Source: an uncultured Angelakisella sp.
GTDB taxonomy: Bacteria; Bacillota; Clostridia; Oscillospirales; Ruminococcaceae
Length of the DNA: 64,000 bases
Assembly (NCBI GenBank): GCA_934524965.1
Contig: CAKSYU010000001.1
Coordinates: 62,001 to 126,000, forward strand
Direction: 5' to 3'
Shown here: positions 34,213 to 46,200 of the stretch, piece by piece
Numbering within the stretch: position 1 is the first letter of the stretch
How the letters are laid out: every line of letters begins with the position of its first letter
The notes under the pieces: generated by a model
What the model was told of the DNA's origin: nothing
Seen by the model: only the letters and a program-made list of their open reading frames with translations
The model's database searches: none
Position numbers and translations under genes: made by a program

Positions 34213-36222
34213 TCAGCTGCCGCTTTGGGCGTCTTTGGTCGTGATGACGGTGTAGAAGCCGTCATCGTTTAGCTTGCTTTGGAAAAGGGCATTGGCAAGA
34301 TAGTCCTTTACGTTGCTGCTGTAGGTACCGCCGCTGACGGCGATGCGCGCCTTGCGGGTATTGGTATCCTTTTCATCGTGGTACAGCAGGAGCGCTTTCT
34401 GCTTCACAGCGGTGATTTTGGTATTTTCGCCCGTGATATAGACGGCAATATTATCACGCTCGTAGCCCGCTTCCAGATAGACCGCGGCGCCCGTATCGGT
34501 AAAGCCGTTTTTATTGAACGTCCCTGCCAGCGCCGCTTCCGCGTTGCCGGTAACAACACAGTTATCCAGATAGACCGAGCCGCCCTTGACGGCGATGCCG
34601 GTGCTGCCGCTCAATACGGTGTTTTCCGCCTTCAGGGTACTGTTATCCTGCGGGTGATAGATCGCCGCCGCCTTGCCGGTGACGGTGCAGCGCCGGAGCT
34701 GGATCTCGGTGCCGGCATTGACCTTTTCGCCAAAGCCGGAAATGCCGATATAATTGGGGGCTTTGATGGTGGTATCCTCCATGACGCAGCGGGTCTTCTG
34801 CGCCGTGGTAGTCCCATTGCCCAGCACCATAACAGCAGGCTGGTTTGTGGAAGAACCGGTGAGCGTGCTGCCGGTGATATATACGGTGGAATCGGGATCG
34901 GTGGACTTGCCGTATTCATCGGTGATGTAAACGGCGACACCGGTATTCTCCACCCGAACATTGCTGAGGGTGAGCTGACCGTTGAGCGAGGCAAAGGCGA
35001 TATCGCCGGCATCGCCCGATGCCTTGACGGTACCATTGAGGACGGTAAGCTGCGCACCGCTGTTGACACGGAGCATGATGCCCGCATTGGCTGCCGTAAG
35101 GGTGTTGCCGCCCAAATCGAGCGTGATGGGCTGTTGTTTATTGCTGAACTGGATATTCTCTGCCAGCTGCAGATCGCCTTGCAGCCGGATATAACCGCCC
35201 GCTTCCGATTTGAGGGCAGCGACCAGATCATCGGAGTTATTGACCTCCGTTGCCTCAATATTGGCGGTCTCGCCGGTGATGGTGATTTTAAGGTCATTGA
35301 AAGACGCGCCGTTTTTGCCCTGCTCGGTATCCCACACATTGGCTGCCGCTATTTCCTGTTTGGTGAGCAGGCGAATGGCGGTGTAGTAGCCAAGGGCAGT
35401 TTGGTTATCGTTATCCACGATATAATACTTGGTTTGGTTGACAGGGTCTGTTACGGTATTTCTTTCTGAGAAATTGTTGAGGTAGCCATCAGTTTCCGAG
35501 AGTTCCAGCAAGAACCTTTCAAAATGCTCACCATCAACGGTGGCAAGGTTACCATTCCCATCAAAGGTGGCTTTGTCGTAATCGTAAACGATGGGGCGGA
35601 GGTACTCCATTTCCACCACGCTGCCATCTGACGCCGGTGTGCTGCTGACACGGACATAATATCCTAAAAGGTCATAGACCCATTCCCAGTAGATGGGGGT
35701 ATCGACGGAACAGAAATCATCGGACATGGTAAGCTGCCCCATGCTGAGAACGGTGTAGGGCGCTGCCGTGCCGTTGGTGAGGTAACGGCGGGCGACAGTC
35801 TCCTTTTTGCTTTCGTTTTCTACCGTGTAGGGGGTCTCGGTGTAGAAATAGACGCGCTTTTTCAGGTCACGATCCATATTCTCTTTGGAGACACCAACAT
35901 AGATATTGAGCGGGCTTTCGCTGGTATTTTTGTAAGAGACCGGCAGGATCCCGCGCGCGCCAGGCTGAGCGATGACGCTGCTGCCATCGGTGGAAAGGTC
36001 GCCGGCGTTCAGCTCCCACTTTTCCGCCTGAAAGGTGAGAGAGCCGGCTTCCAGCACATTGCTGTACCAAGCCGTGGACATGGCAAATAACAGCACTACC
36101 GTGACCAGTATTGCTGTAACTGCCAGACCTGCCTGCTTGTAGACCCTTGTCTTCATTTCGGAGACGACATGATCCCTGCTATTCTGCTGTTGTTCTTCAC
36201 GATCCCGCTTAAACACCGGCAT
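34213..36222 (-). CDS. Exported beta-helix protein with TasA-like N-terminal domain
   Basis: 669 residues. A cytosolic segment with many charged residues (1-28) leads to a membrane helix (31-50) ending in STAWYSN, a degenerate TYAW motif. Residues 60-330 look like a TasA-type sandwich (SYKNTSESPLNIYVGVSKEN). From about 335 to 650 runs a right-handed beta-helix with repeating G-x-x-L/V-x-x-S/T-N/D-C/V turns (RCTVTGKAAAIYHPQDN, LDNCVVTGNAEAALAG), the fold of pectate-lyase-like adhesins. It probably forms a long shaft outside the cell. The start overlaps the peptidase gene by 14 bases. Confidence 0.78.
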   Translation of the reverse strand: MPVFKRDREEQQQNSRDHVVSEMKTRVYKQAGLAVTAILVTVVLLFAMSTAWYSNVLEAGSLTFQAEKWELNAGDLSTDGSSVIAQPGARGILPVSYKNTSESPLNIYVGVSKENMDRDLKKRVYFYTETPYTVENESKKETVARRYLTNGTAAPYTVLSMGQLTMSDDFCSVDTPIYWEWVYDLLGYYVRVSSTPASDGSVVEMEYLRPIVYDYDKATFDGNGNLATVDGEHFERFLLELSETDGYLNNFSERNTVTDPVNQTKYYIVDNDNQTALGYYTAIRLLTKQEIAAANVWDTEQGKNGASFNDLKITITGETANIEATEVNNSDDLVAALKSEAGGYIRLQGDLQLAENIQFSNKQQPITLDLGGNTLTAANAGIMLRVNSGAQLTVLNGTVKASGDAGDIAFASLNGQLTLSNVRVENTGVAVYITDEYGKSTDPDSTVYITGSTLTGSSTNQPAVMVLGNGTTTAQKTRCVMEDTTIKAPNYIGISGFGEKVNAGTEIQLRRCTVTGKAAAIYHPQDNSTLKAENTVLSGSTGIAVKGGSVYLDNCVVTGNAEAALAGTFNKNGFTDTGAAVYLEAGYERDNIAVYITGENTKITAVKQKALLLYHDEKDTNTRKARIAVSGGTYSSNVKDYLANALFQSKLNDDGFYTVITTKDAQSGS

Positions 36223-36961
36223 TATGCTTTAATTCCTCCGTTAGTTCCGCTTTTACCTTTTCGGTGATCTCCCTGATCTCTTCTTCGGTGAGCAGGGGCT
36301 GGGCGGCTTCCTCCGCCGCCTGTTCCTCCTCCAGCTCCGCCAGTGCTTTGGCAAGCTCTGTCCGGATCCCCTTTACGCTATCCCGCAGCACGATGCCGCA
36401 GATGAGCAGAACGGGCAGGACAATGCAAGCCAGAAAACCGATTTTACCGGTGAGCCAAGAAATGAACACGGCAAATGAACTCCCTTCCCTGCTGTGCCAC
36501 ACTACTTTGCCAATGAGGTTTGCCGCGGTGATATACTGCGTATCAGAGACGGGGTTGTTGTCGCCCCGTGTCTCCAGAAGCGGGCTGCCATCGGCATCCT
36601 GCCGGATAGCGACCACACGGTGAGTGATTGCCCAATCTCTGGTCTGCGAATTGCGGGAACGGTAGCAGATGATATCGCCCACCGCGATGTCCTCGATGGG
36701 AGTCTGCCGCGAAAGCAGCAGGGAATTGACCTGCAGGGTCGGCTCCATACTGCCGGTCATGACACGGAACATACTGTACCCGCCGACGGTGACATACCCC
36801 TTGGAAAGCACCTGTGTGACTGTATAGATGCAGAAGATGAGCGCCGCCGCCAGCAGCACCGCTACGGCACGGCTGACGATTTTCTGCTTTTTGCCCACTA
36901 CGGGCGCTTCGGCTTCGGCGTTCTGCTCTTCCGCTTTGATTTCCAGATTATTTTCTTCCAT
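36209..36961 (-). CDS. SipW-like signal peptidase I (first)
   Basis: 250 residues. Membrane helix at about 31-53, then the S26B catalytic block: RVMTGSMEPTL (nucleophile Ser71), WAITHRVVAI (His114) and TRGDNN (Asp134). A Ser-His-Asp set, not Ser-Lys, is the mark of the SipW/archaeal-type branch. A second helix (about 165-195) brings the charged tail (Glu-rich, 200-250) to the cytosol. SipW enzymes process exported fibre proteins such as TasA. It lies between the 456-residue TYAW protein and the beta-helix protein, so those are its likely substrates. Confidence 0.88.
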   Translation of the reverse strand: MEENNLEIKAEEQNAEAEAPVVGKKQKIVSRAVAVLLAAALIFCIYTVTQVLSKGYVTVGGYSMFRVMTGSMEPTLQVNSLLLSRQTPIEDIAVGDIICYRSRNSQTRDWAITHRVVAIRQDADGSPLLETRGDNNPVSDTQYITAANLIGKVVWHSREGSSFAVFISWLTGKIGFLACIVLPVLLICGIVLRDSVKGIRTELAKALAELEEEQAAEEAAQPLLTEEEIREITEKVKAELTEELKHNAGV

Positions 36962-36964
36962 GTG

Positions 36965-38335
36965 TTAACTGTTCGCTCCTGCGAGTTGGAGATTGACCGC
37001 GAAGCGCAAGTTCTCCGCGGCGCCGGTGCAATCGGCGTCCTGCCCCTCCAGCCAGATGAAAACTCTGATCCGCTGAGGGACATTGCGCTGCAACCGGACG
37101 ATGACGGCATCTTCGGTAGCGCCTGCGGTCTTATACTTTTCCAGATCCGCACCGGCGATGGAACGGGTCTCCTGCGCCAGACCGGTGGAAAGCTCTACGC
37201 TTTTGGCGAAGAACCGTCCCTTTTGAACCAGGAAGGAATACTGCCCCTGAAGATAGGTGGAGTAGAAATATCCGGCTGCGGTTTCTTCGTCCATGGCGGC
37301 AGCTTTTCCGCCTGCCTGCAGGAGCGCCTTTTGCAGCTGATAATCCAGCAGGCGGGTACCGCCGCTATCCCGCAGCCATTGGCTGCTTTTCTGCACCGTA
37401 AGACGGTCGAAAACCGACTGCTCCTTTTGGTTCAGGTATGTATCCAATCCAATGGGATAGGTAGCAATATAATCGCCGTCCTGCCCCGACTGCGGGTGGC
37501 TGTCAGCATTGGGCTCATAAATGGTGAAGCTGTTGCTGCCGATACCGCTTTGGGTGCTGCTGCCGTCCTTTTCGGCATAGATCCCGCGCAGACTTTTGTA
37601 CTCTGCGGTGCTGCCGCCCTCGGAAAATGCCGTTTGCAGCGCTTCATTATCGGTGATGGGCAGTTCATTGACCAGAAAGCCGACCCGTGCCGATGCTTCG
37701 ACCGTCGAGCTGTTTTCATTCAGCGCAAAATTACCCTCCGCGTCCTTTTGGATATCCGGCAGAGAGATGACATAGCTGCCGGTATTGTCATCGCCTGTAC
37801 CGGTAGCGACGCGAAGATCGCAATCGCCGGAAGGTGACATGACCCAAAGATCAAAGTAGGCGTAATGGCCCATCTGTTCACCCGTTTCGGCAGCCTCTGT
37901 GAGATTGGCATATTGCAATGTGGTATCCATGGTAAACCTGCCGACCGGCATAATGGTACCGACCATGGCGCTGCCAAGCTGCACCTCCCGATCGGCGGAG
38001 GTGTAATAGTTGGGTAGGAACCAGTGAACGCCATCTACGGTAGAAACCGGTGCGAGCCCTTTCAGTTCCTTCAGATACTGATACTGCCCGCTGGTGGAAA
38101 GATTGAGGTTCTCCGAAAACGGTGCGGGGTAATGGATCGTCGTTCCGTTGACCTCTTTGGTCATATCCTCGGCGACCTTGATGGTATTATCACCGGCAAC
38201 CGTGACCCGCAGTCCCTCCAGCACGGGGCTGGAGGACATGGTGAGCCACGCATAGGTGGAGGTGACCGCAACGGTAAGTGTCATCACGACCATGAGCGCC
38301 AACGCGGTGAGCTTCAAAATGTGATTTTTCTTCAC
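36965..38335 (-). CDS. TYAW-signal exported protein, WLEG type
   Basis: 456 residues. Signal helix (about 8-26), then STYAWLTMSSSP (TYAW at 27-30). The C-terminal strands RIRVFIWLEGQDADCTGAAENLRFAVNLQL match the WLEG-x-D-x-D-C-T pattern also seen at 51890 and, more loosely, 57662. The middle contains an FYIYEP-like SFTIYEPNADSHP block shared with the 332-residue protein (FYIYEPNCDRH). These shared blocks define a family of SipW-type substrates (B type here). It is probably a structural subunit on the cell surface. Its stop is four bases before the peptidase start. Confidence 0.82.
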   Translation of the reverse strand: MKKNHILKLTALALMVVMTLTVAVTSTYAWLTMSSSPVLEGLRVTVAGDNTIKVAEDMTKEVNGTTIHYPAPFSENLNLSTSGQYQYLKELKGLAPVSTVDGVHWFLPNYYTSADREVQLGSAMVGTIMPVGRFTMDTTLQYANLTEAAETGEQMGHYAYFDLWVMSPSGDCDLRVATGTGDDNTGSYVISLPDIQKDAEGNFALNENSSTVEASARVGFLVNELPITDNEALQTAFSEGGSTAEYKSLRGIYAEKDGSSTQSGIGSNSFTIYEPNADSHPQSGQDGDYIATYPIGLDTYLNQKEQSVFDRLTVQKSSQWLRDSGGTRLLDYQLQKALLQAGGKAAAMDEETAAGYFYSTYLQGQYSFLVQKGRFFAKSVELSTGLAQETRSIAGADLEKYKTAGATEDAVIVRLQRNVPQRIRVFIWLEGQDADCTGAAENLRFAVNLQLAGANS

Positions 38336-38377
38336 GCTGCCGTCCGCCTCCTCTCCTATAAGTATAATTCTATGTTT

Positions 38378-40231
38378 TTATTCCTGCTTGTTTTTGGACT
38401 TGCGGGTCTCCTCCAGCATTTCCTGCATGACCTGCAGGCGGAGGGCATCTTCATCGATGGCGTCGTCCTCCCCCTGCGGGGTGGCGTACTTCGCTTTGTT
38501 CCTCGCCAGCTTATTGAGGGTGATCATAATAAGGGCGACGATGAGCACGACCAGTGCCACCGCAATGGCAACATAAACGGTAAACTGGCTGCCGGTAATG
38601 CCCCAGCGGGAGCTGCGACCGGTGACCTGATACTGCTTACCGCTGGAATCGGTAAGGGTGTAATCAGCGCCGTAAGACCCGCTGAGGCTATCGGGAATGA
38701 TCGCCTGACGAGGATCGATGCCGCGGGAGTTGATTCCAACATAGTATTTCGTTCTGGCATCGACATTCGCGAGGGAAAACCACGCGATTCCATTATCATC
38801 AACAAGGGTGGTCTGCAGCGCCTCGTCCTCCTGATACAGAGTGGCATACTGACGCTTGGCATCGGGAACACGGATCCCCACCGTGGCATTAAAATCGGTA
38901 CTGCCGGCAAAGTCCACCTGGTACAGCTTATCGCTTTCGATATCCGGTTTGTCCTTGCCCTCCGCATCGGAAACGGTATAGTCCAGATCATATTCCTTTT
39001 GGGAGAAATCCTTTTTGGTATTGCTGCCCTGCTCCAGCTGCCATGTGCTGCCGCTGGCGGTGGTGATGGTCGTATCGACATCTTTTTCCGCCAGCTTGGA
39101 AAGATCCTCACCGGAGACGGTGGAGCCGGACAGCTTGACATCGACCTTTACTACGGTCTCATCATTCTTTTTGGCGTTATCCACCTTTTCTCCCAGCTCG
39201 TTCCAGCCCTCGGAATTGCTGACTGTGCCGGAAATGACCGTCGTGGTACTGGAGCCGATGGAGATCTCGTCCTCCTCGCCCGCCGCGGAAACATCTTCCA
39301 GTGTGCTGTCCTTGCCGTTTATCTTGATATCAAGATCGGTGGTGGTTTTCTCGGTCAGGTTGGAATTTCCGGTATCGGTGACGGTGGTGCTTTCCGCGGA
39401 ATTTCCGGGGATATCCCACCGCGAATTGCTGCCGGAGGACGGCATTTCCCCGGTGGGGCGCACCGCGGTATCCGTGCCGCTTCCCTGCGGAGGAGTCACA
39501 TCGGCGGTGCCGTCATAATAGATGGTCTGCAAGTTTTTACAGTCGCGGAAGGAATCCTCGCCGGTGGAGGTGACGGTCTGCGGCAACGAGACCTCCGTAA
39601 GGGAGGTGCAGCCGTAGAAAGTCCAATCCGGCAGGGCAGTCAGCGAGCCATTTACCTCGGCACGGATAAGCGAGGTGCAGTAGCCAAACGCCACCAGCCC
39701 CAGCTCCTCCAGCGAGGAGGGAACCACCACCGAGGTAAGCCCCGTGCAGCGGTAGAAGGCAAAGCTGCCGATGGAGCGAAGCCCCGCGGGCAGGGTGATG
39801 CTGCCCAGCTTCTCACAGTTTTCAAAGGCGGCTTCGCCGATGGAAAGCAGCGCGGGCGGCAGGGCAATGCTGCCCAGCGCAGAGCAATCCTTGAAGGCGG
39901 CGGTGCCGATGGCGGTCACGCTATCCGGCAGGCGCACCGCGGTAAGGGCGGTACAGCCGTAGAAGGCAAGATCGCCGATGGCGGTAACGCCGCTGCCCAC
40001 AATAACGGTGGTGATGCTGCCCGCACTGCCGTACCATGGCGGCATGCTGTTATCCGTGTAGGAGGGCAGGGCGCCGGTGCCGGTAATGCGCAGCACGCCG
40101 CCGGAGAGCTGCCACTGCAGCCCCTGCCCGCAGCTGCCCGACTGGGCAGCCGCGGCGGGGGTACACAGCAGTGCCGCAGCCAGCAGCAGTGCTATGGCAA
40201 TGCATAATAAACGATGGTGTTTTCTGCGCAT
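38378..40231 (-). CDS. BspA-type leucine-rich-repeat membrane protein
   Basis: 617 residues. Classical signal peptide (hydrophobic 8-24, AxA site in AAAAQS), then about seven BspA/LRR_5 repeats (LTAVRLPDSVTAIGTAAFKDCSAL type, residues 70-245). A Ser/Thr/Asp-rich linker and two beta-rich regions follow. A membrane helix (about 550-572) and a 45-residue charged tail end the protein. It uses the ordinary signal pathway, unlike its TYAW neighbours. BspA repeats usually bind host or bacterial surfaces; the C-terminal tail could signal inward. Confidence 0.85.
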   Translation of the reverse strand: MRRKHHRLLCIAIALLLAAALLCTPAAAAQSGSCGQGLQWQLSGGVLRITGTGALPSYTDNSMPPWYGSAGSITTVIVGSGVTAIGDLAFYGCTALTAVRLPDSVTAIGTAAFKDCSALGSIALPPALLSIGEAAFENCEKLGSITLPAGLRSIGSFAFYRCTGLTSVVVPSSLEELGLVAFGYCTSLIRAEVNGSLTALPDWTFYGCTSLTEVSLPQTVTSTGEDSFRDCKNLQTIYYDGTADVTPPQGSGTDTAVRPTGEMPSSGSNSRWDIPGNSAESTTVTDTGNSNLTEKTTTDLDIKINGKDSTLEDVSAAGEEDEISIGSSTTTVISGTVSNSEGWNELGEKVDNAKKNDETVVKVDVKLSGSTVSGEDLSKLAEKDVDTTITTASGSTWQLEQGSNTKKDFSQKEYDLDYTVSDAEGKDKPDIESDKLYQVDFAGSTDFNATVGIRVPDAKRQYATLYQEDEALQTTLVDDNGIAWFSLANVDARTKYYVGINSRGIDPRQAIIPDSLSGSYGADYTLTDSSGKQYQVTGRSSRWGITGSQFTVYVAIAVALVVLIVALIMITLNKLARNKAKYATPQGEDDAIDEDALRLQVMQEMLEETRKSKNKQE

Positions 40232-40256
40232 AGCTGCGCCTCCTTATTGGGGGATA

Positions 40257-43200
40257 TTAGCTGCCTTTGGCGGTAAGTTTTATTTCACCAGTGGTAGCTG
40301 TAACTTTAATCGTATATGTGCAGTACTTATATTTTGTGTACCAGTTGACAGTTCTGGTGTCCTCTTTATTTTTTGTTATTGTTACACCGCTACCTGTCAA
40401 TGTTGGACCAGAATACCAACTGCCTGCGGATGCATTCTCAATATACACAGTCATTGTGTCGCCCGGCACAAGATAAATCTTATTGGAAGAACTAATCTTT
40501 GTCGCATTATGGTCACTGCCTTGGTGCACATTGCACTTGGATATGTTAAATACAATGTACGGCTTTGTTGTGGCAGAGCCGCTGAACCGGAGGGTCTTAT
40601 TGAGATCGGACGAGCTGACCGTGTAGGTGTAGGTATTGCCGGACTGTGTAAAGCTGCCGGCATCCGTGCCTGTCAGCTTCAAGTCGTAGCAGGGACCGTA
40701 GGTCGCCTCGTCATACGCCAGTGTTACCTCCAGCTTATCACCGGGCTTGACCACCGCGCCAGAGCTGAGCTTACCGCTGTCGCCCGACACCGTTATGGTA
40801 CAGTTTGTTGCACCAAACTCGATGGTCGGGTACTTATCGGCGGTACCTTTCAGCGTGACATCCGCCTTGGGCATGGTAAAGGTGTAGGTGGCGCCGCTCT
40901 GCTGCCAATCGGCAACACCGGCGGGCGCCGCTACCGCGGGGTTCAGGTGGGTGGCGGCATTGCCTACCCCCACCGTTACCGTCACCGTGGTGCCGGGCTG
41001 TACCCGGATATCGGACTTGACGGAGAACGCTGTGCCATTGTAGTGCTTGCCGCCGGCGGTGATGACCGTGCCGCTGTTCTCGATGGTGAGCATCGGCGCT
41101 TCGGTGGCGCTTACCGTAAGCGGCAGCGTCTCGCCCGAAACGGAGGGCATAACAAAGGTGTAGGTAGCCGTTCGGTCATTTTCCACCGGGGTTTCTTTCC
41201 ATGCGGTCACGCCCGCAGGCAGTGCCATGCGCGGGGCATAGTAGCCGGGCTCCGCCGCCAGTGTGATCTGTACCGTATTGCCCGGCTTGACGCCCAGTGC
41301 AAAGACTACCTTGCCGTTTTCCACATTGCGGCTCGGCGTTACATCCAGATTGCTGCTGAGCACCTTTGTAACGCTTACCGCGTTGCTGGTAAAGCTCATA
41401 GTCGGGTAGCCATCGGCGGTGCCCACAATGGTCAGGTCTTTATCCGGCATGGTGTAGCTGTACTGTTTGGTAAAGTCGCTGCCGCCGGAAAGCTCGGTCG
41501 CATCCGCGGGGGCGGTAAGCTGGGGATTTACGCCGCCGACCGCATTGATGGTGATGGTAAGCCCATGACCCGGAATGACATAGCCGCCGTTCGCCACGGT
41601 GCGGTTCTCGGTGGTATCGGTCACCTGGAAATCCACAACGCCCGCGGAGTTATCCCATGTCACCTGCCGCATCTGCTGCACGGTGGGGGCTTGCAGCGTT
41701 ACATCCTCCTCCGGCATGGTGAAGGTGTACACTGCCGTGTAGTCCCCTGCCGACCGCTGCTGCCAGCCGCTTACCGCCGCGTTCATGCGCGGCTGGTACC
41801 AGCCGGTAAGGGCATTGGCGGTGACGGTGACGGTCTCGCCGGGCTTCACCAGATCGGTGCCGTCGATGGATCTATTGCCCACCGCGGCGGTCACTTTGCT
41901 CTTATTCAGTTCGCTTATCACCGTAAGCCGCGGATAAGCCTTGACCGTGGGGGTCAGCGTTACATTGTCGAAGTCCATCCGGCAGGTGTAGATCGCCGTA
42001 TTTTCATCCGAGCCGACCAGCTGCCACTGCATACGGTCCGCATTGGCGGGGGTCTCCATACCGGGGGCGTGGTAACGCACATCATCGGTCACCGTTACCG
42101 TAACGCGCAGGGCGGTGCCGCCGGGCACCTGACTGTAAGCGCCAAGCGCCGTGCCGTCCTCTTTCTCCACCTTGATGGAGACGCCCGGCACATCCTGCGT
42201 GATGTTGAGCCACGGATCGAGGTGGTTGGTCTGGCTGATGGTAACGGGTTCCGCCAGCGTGCGGGTATAGGTCACGCCGCCCACGGTGCTGGTGACTTCC
42301 TTGATGTTCTTGACACCAAGGTTGGTAAAGATCTTGGCATTGTAAACGAAATTATCCGTATAATTACCCCATAGATGCTCTTCGTATATCTCCTCCACGG
42401 TGCGCAGGCTCGCTTCCGCGTCGCTCACGGTACCGATCTCCACCCATGTCAGGGTGCCATCGGTAAGGCTTACCGCCGTACCCAGGTTGAGGTTCAGGGC
42501 AATGCCATCACCGGAATTTGCCGCCGAAAGCTGTACCTTGGGCGCAGTGTAATTGGCAAACTTGGCAGAACTGAAGAACACATCATCGCGTCCCGTGCAC
42601 TTACCGGGGTTTTCTTCCGCAATATATGCCTTGTACTGCATGTAAACTACCGCATAATGATCGCCGTAGTTATTGGTGCCTTTCAGTACGGCGTTGCCTG
42701 CATCTTCCGTCTTATAGTGGCGGCTTTGGTCTGTGATCGTGGTAAAGGTCACTTCACCCTCGGGGCTTACACCCTTGACGGTGATCTCCGGCTGGACGGA
42801 ATACACGCTGATGGGCTGCAGGTTGGCGGTCGTGGTTTCACCGTTCCATGTAAAGCTGACGGTGCCGGTGTAGGTGCCTGCCAACAGCTGCTGGCTGCCG
42901 GTGCTGGCATAGCCGGTGCCGCTGGCGCCCAGCGTGCCGCTTACCGCGGTAAGGGCATTATTGCCCTGCCATGTGTAGCCGCCGTATTCTTCATTATTGC
43001 CGGTGTGCCGCAGGCTGTAGGTCACTGCATCGGCACTGATGGCAACATAGTTTACCGGCTTGCCATTCGCGGTAAGAGTAGGTGTAACAGTAATGCCCAG
43101 CGGGTAGCTGCCAAGGAACTTGCCATTTACCGCGCCGTTGGTATCCTTACCAAAGGTGCCGGTATTGGTGATCTGCAGCTTGCCAAGGTTTGCCGCGGTG

Positions 43201-46200
43201 GGTCCCGCCGAGGTAACGGTGTACTTCTCGGGGACGACCTCATTGGTGGCGTGGGTGTATTCCTTGCCGTTGATGTTGAGCTTAACTGTGTACTCGCCGA
43301 CATACTGCAGCACCTGCGCCGCGCTGGCTGCATTGGGCACCCAGCTGCCATTGCTGTTTTCCAGCGTAATGGTCTTTGTAAGTATATCGCCGGGATAGCC
43401 GCTTACCTTGTAGCCGTAGTTTTCGGCAGTATTGGGTCGATAGGTAAGGGTGATGTACATATTGTCGCTGCCGGTCGCGGGGATCAGGCGGCCGTAGGCA
43501 TCGGTCAGCCGGACAGAGATGCCCAGTTCACTGATCGGGTGCTCGGTCATAAAGGCAGTTGTGCTGCTGCCCAAAGCCGACTTAGCGGTCGACATATTCA
43601 CCACAACATGGTTGGAAACGGTGGTATCCAACCGGGAGAAATCGAGGTTTTCGTGCGCTGTGAAGCCTGCTTCCTGTTTCTCCTTGTACTGCTGTGCTGC
43701 CGTCGAAGTACCCAGCCAGATAAGCTGAGCCTGTGCATCGTAGAAGTTGCCATTCTTGTAGCAGTTCCACAGCTTCAAGCACACCAGCGACCAGGTACCG
43801 TCGATCTCGGTGGTGGTAACGCCGTTTTCGGTCTTTGTGTAGGTGGGCAGCTTGATATTCCACTTATTCTCGCCCGCCGCAATAATATAACCGTTCACAG
43901 CTTCCGTGCTGTTGGGGTCCTTCACATTAACGACAAAGTAATCCTTCGCGATGTCGTTATACAGCACCGCCTGAATATCGCTGGCGGTATTCTGGATCCC
44001 TATCGGTCCAAGGATCGCATCGGTGCTGTTGGGAATAAACTGGATATTCTCCTCGCCGTGCCAAGTGCTCTGCGAGCTTTGGATATAGATGGGAGGATCG
44101 GGGCTGATGAGGGTGAATACCGGCGCTTCCGTTGCGCGCCTCAGGGTATTCCCGCCCATACTGATGTTGCTGAAGCTGTAACGCCCCGCCATGGTCATAA
44201 CGATGTTTGCCTCGTAGTAGCCGGCATCGTTCCATGCGGCATCGAATGCGCGTGTACCTGCAACAGAACCATTGGTGTAGGTCAGGGTAACGCCCTCTAC
44301 GCCCTCGATCGGATCATTGGAGTCATCGGTGACCCTGAAGTAGAGCTTGCTGGAATAGCTCCTACCGGTTTCAAAGCCGGCGTTGTTGTTTTCATCAAAG
44401 CCGGTCTTGCTCATGATGCGGATCGCTGCCTTGAGACCGAGGTGCAGCTCCAGCTTCTTCTGCATTCCGCTGGGAACAGCCTGGTACTTGCCGTCCACGA
44501 TCACATAGGAAAGGGTATAATCGCCGGAGCCGGTAAACGAAGCCGTGCCCTTCCACCTACCGGTAGAGGTCTCCCGGCTGGTGGAAACGCTGATCGGTCT
44601 GCCGTCGCTGCGCTCAAAGATCGCGGTGACCTTGTCGGGATTCTCATTTGCGTTGGTCGCGCTGATCGTGATGCTGATCGGCTCCTGATGGCTGCTTTCG
44701 GTGGAATATACCGTGCGTTCATTGACTACGTTGTTCCACTCCACACCGGTAATGCTGAAGCCCTTGACAATGACCGTCAGCGGGGTGGTCAGCGCGTAGT
44801 CGACGCCGTCCAGCTGGACATAGCGCAGATGGTAGGTGCCGGGCGCGGTAAAGCCATAGCTGCCCTCCCAGCCTGTCCTGGTGCCGCCGGTGTCGTTTGT
44901 CTTGTTAAAGTTAATTAGACCTTCGCGGGAGCCCTGCGTACTGGTGATCTCACGGACGAAGAACGCCTTTACCGTACTCGGTGTCGCGCCGTCGACCGTC
45001 AGATTGACCTTGACAGACTTCTCCGCGTCTGTGAAGAAGTCAAACTTGGTCTTGCCGACAATTTCCGCCGTGACCTTGCGCTCGGCGGTCAGCAGGCGGT
45101 TATCGCCGCTGGTCTTCAGGTTGACAGAGGAACCAAACTGGATATTGAGCTGACCCTGGATCTCTGCCGAGGAAAGCACCATGGTGTTATCCAGACCGGT
45201 ACCGTCCAGATAGACAATGGCGGTGATCCGCTGCGGGTTATCCATGGTAAGCTGCGAAATGGCAAGACCGGTCTGTTCCTTTTCGGTCTCGTCCTTGTAA
45301 GTATAGGTAAGCCCCAGACCGCTGCCTTCATCAATAGTCAGCGGTACGGTGATGCGGCCGTTCTGGGCATAGTACTGCCCCTCCTCGGTATCCATGGAGG
45401 CAGTCGCCAGCAGGGTGCCGCCTGCATCTACAAAGGCGACCTTCATCTGCTTGAGCAGCGCCAGAGAACGCGCCACATCGGCGGGGTTATCGGCATAGTA
45501 AATATAGCAGCTGCCGCCGCCCTGTGTCGTGCTGTCAGTGGTCAGGTTGGTATTTCCGGTAGAACCCCAGATTCGGTTGACGCCATCATAGCTGAGGATC
45601 TCGCCGGTGGCGCTGTCTGCCACCAGCGCACCCTCCAGTTTCAGCAGCGTTTCCTCGGCATTGGTACGCACCCAGAAATCCATTGCCATGCCGTAGGTGT
45701 CCTGCGCATTTTTATCCGCCGATTCAAATTTTGATGTATCGACGCTAAAATCAGCAGCGGCGGTGCTGAGACCGGTAGCACCGGTACACAGGTGACCGGT
45801 GATATTTACATTCATTATGCTTGTTTTTACACTTATTGCCGCTGCATTCTCAGAAACTTTTTTCGACTTGGGCAACCGGTCTGTATCTTCGATACCATAC
45901 TGCTCGAAGCGTGCCAAAAGCCCTTCGTCAAATTGTGCAAGACAATCTCCCCCAAGTGCCATGGACACCAGCTTAGACTTATCATTCATCAGGTCTTTTG
46001 CCGGCGTTCCGTCTATCTTTGCCGTATTCGGCTGGCAAAGATCATATAATGGATCAGTAACATCATCGGAGGTTACTTTTTCGCCATTGGTCGCTCTATC
46101 CCGCAGCTCTGTAAGTTTTTTAATGTTTGTTTCAGCTTTTTTATAGTCAATAACAAAGTCCTTAAGACCCGTGATCATAATAGCATCAAGAGGATCTGTG

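Noticed and set aside
42375..44918. An 847-codon open frame on the plus strand opposite the giant surface gene
   Set aside because: It mirrors the coding frame of a GC-rich repeat protein; the translation has no recognisable domain and there is no ribosome site. The same holds for the frames at 38024-40207, 40077-42374, 55289-57559 and 32242-34068.
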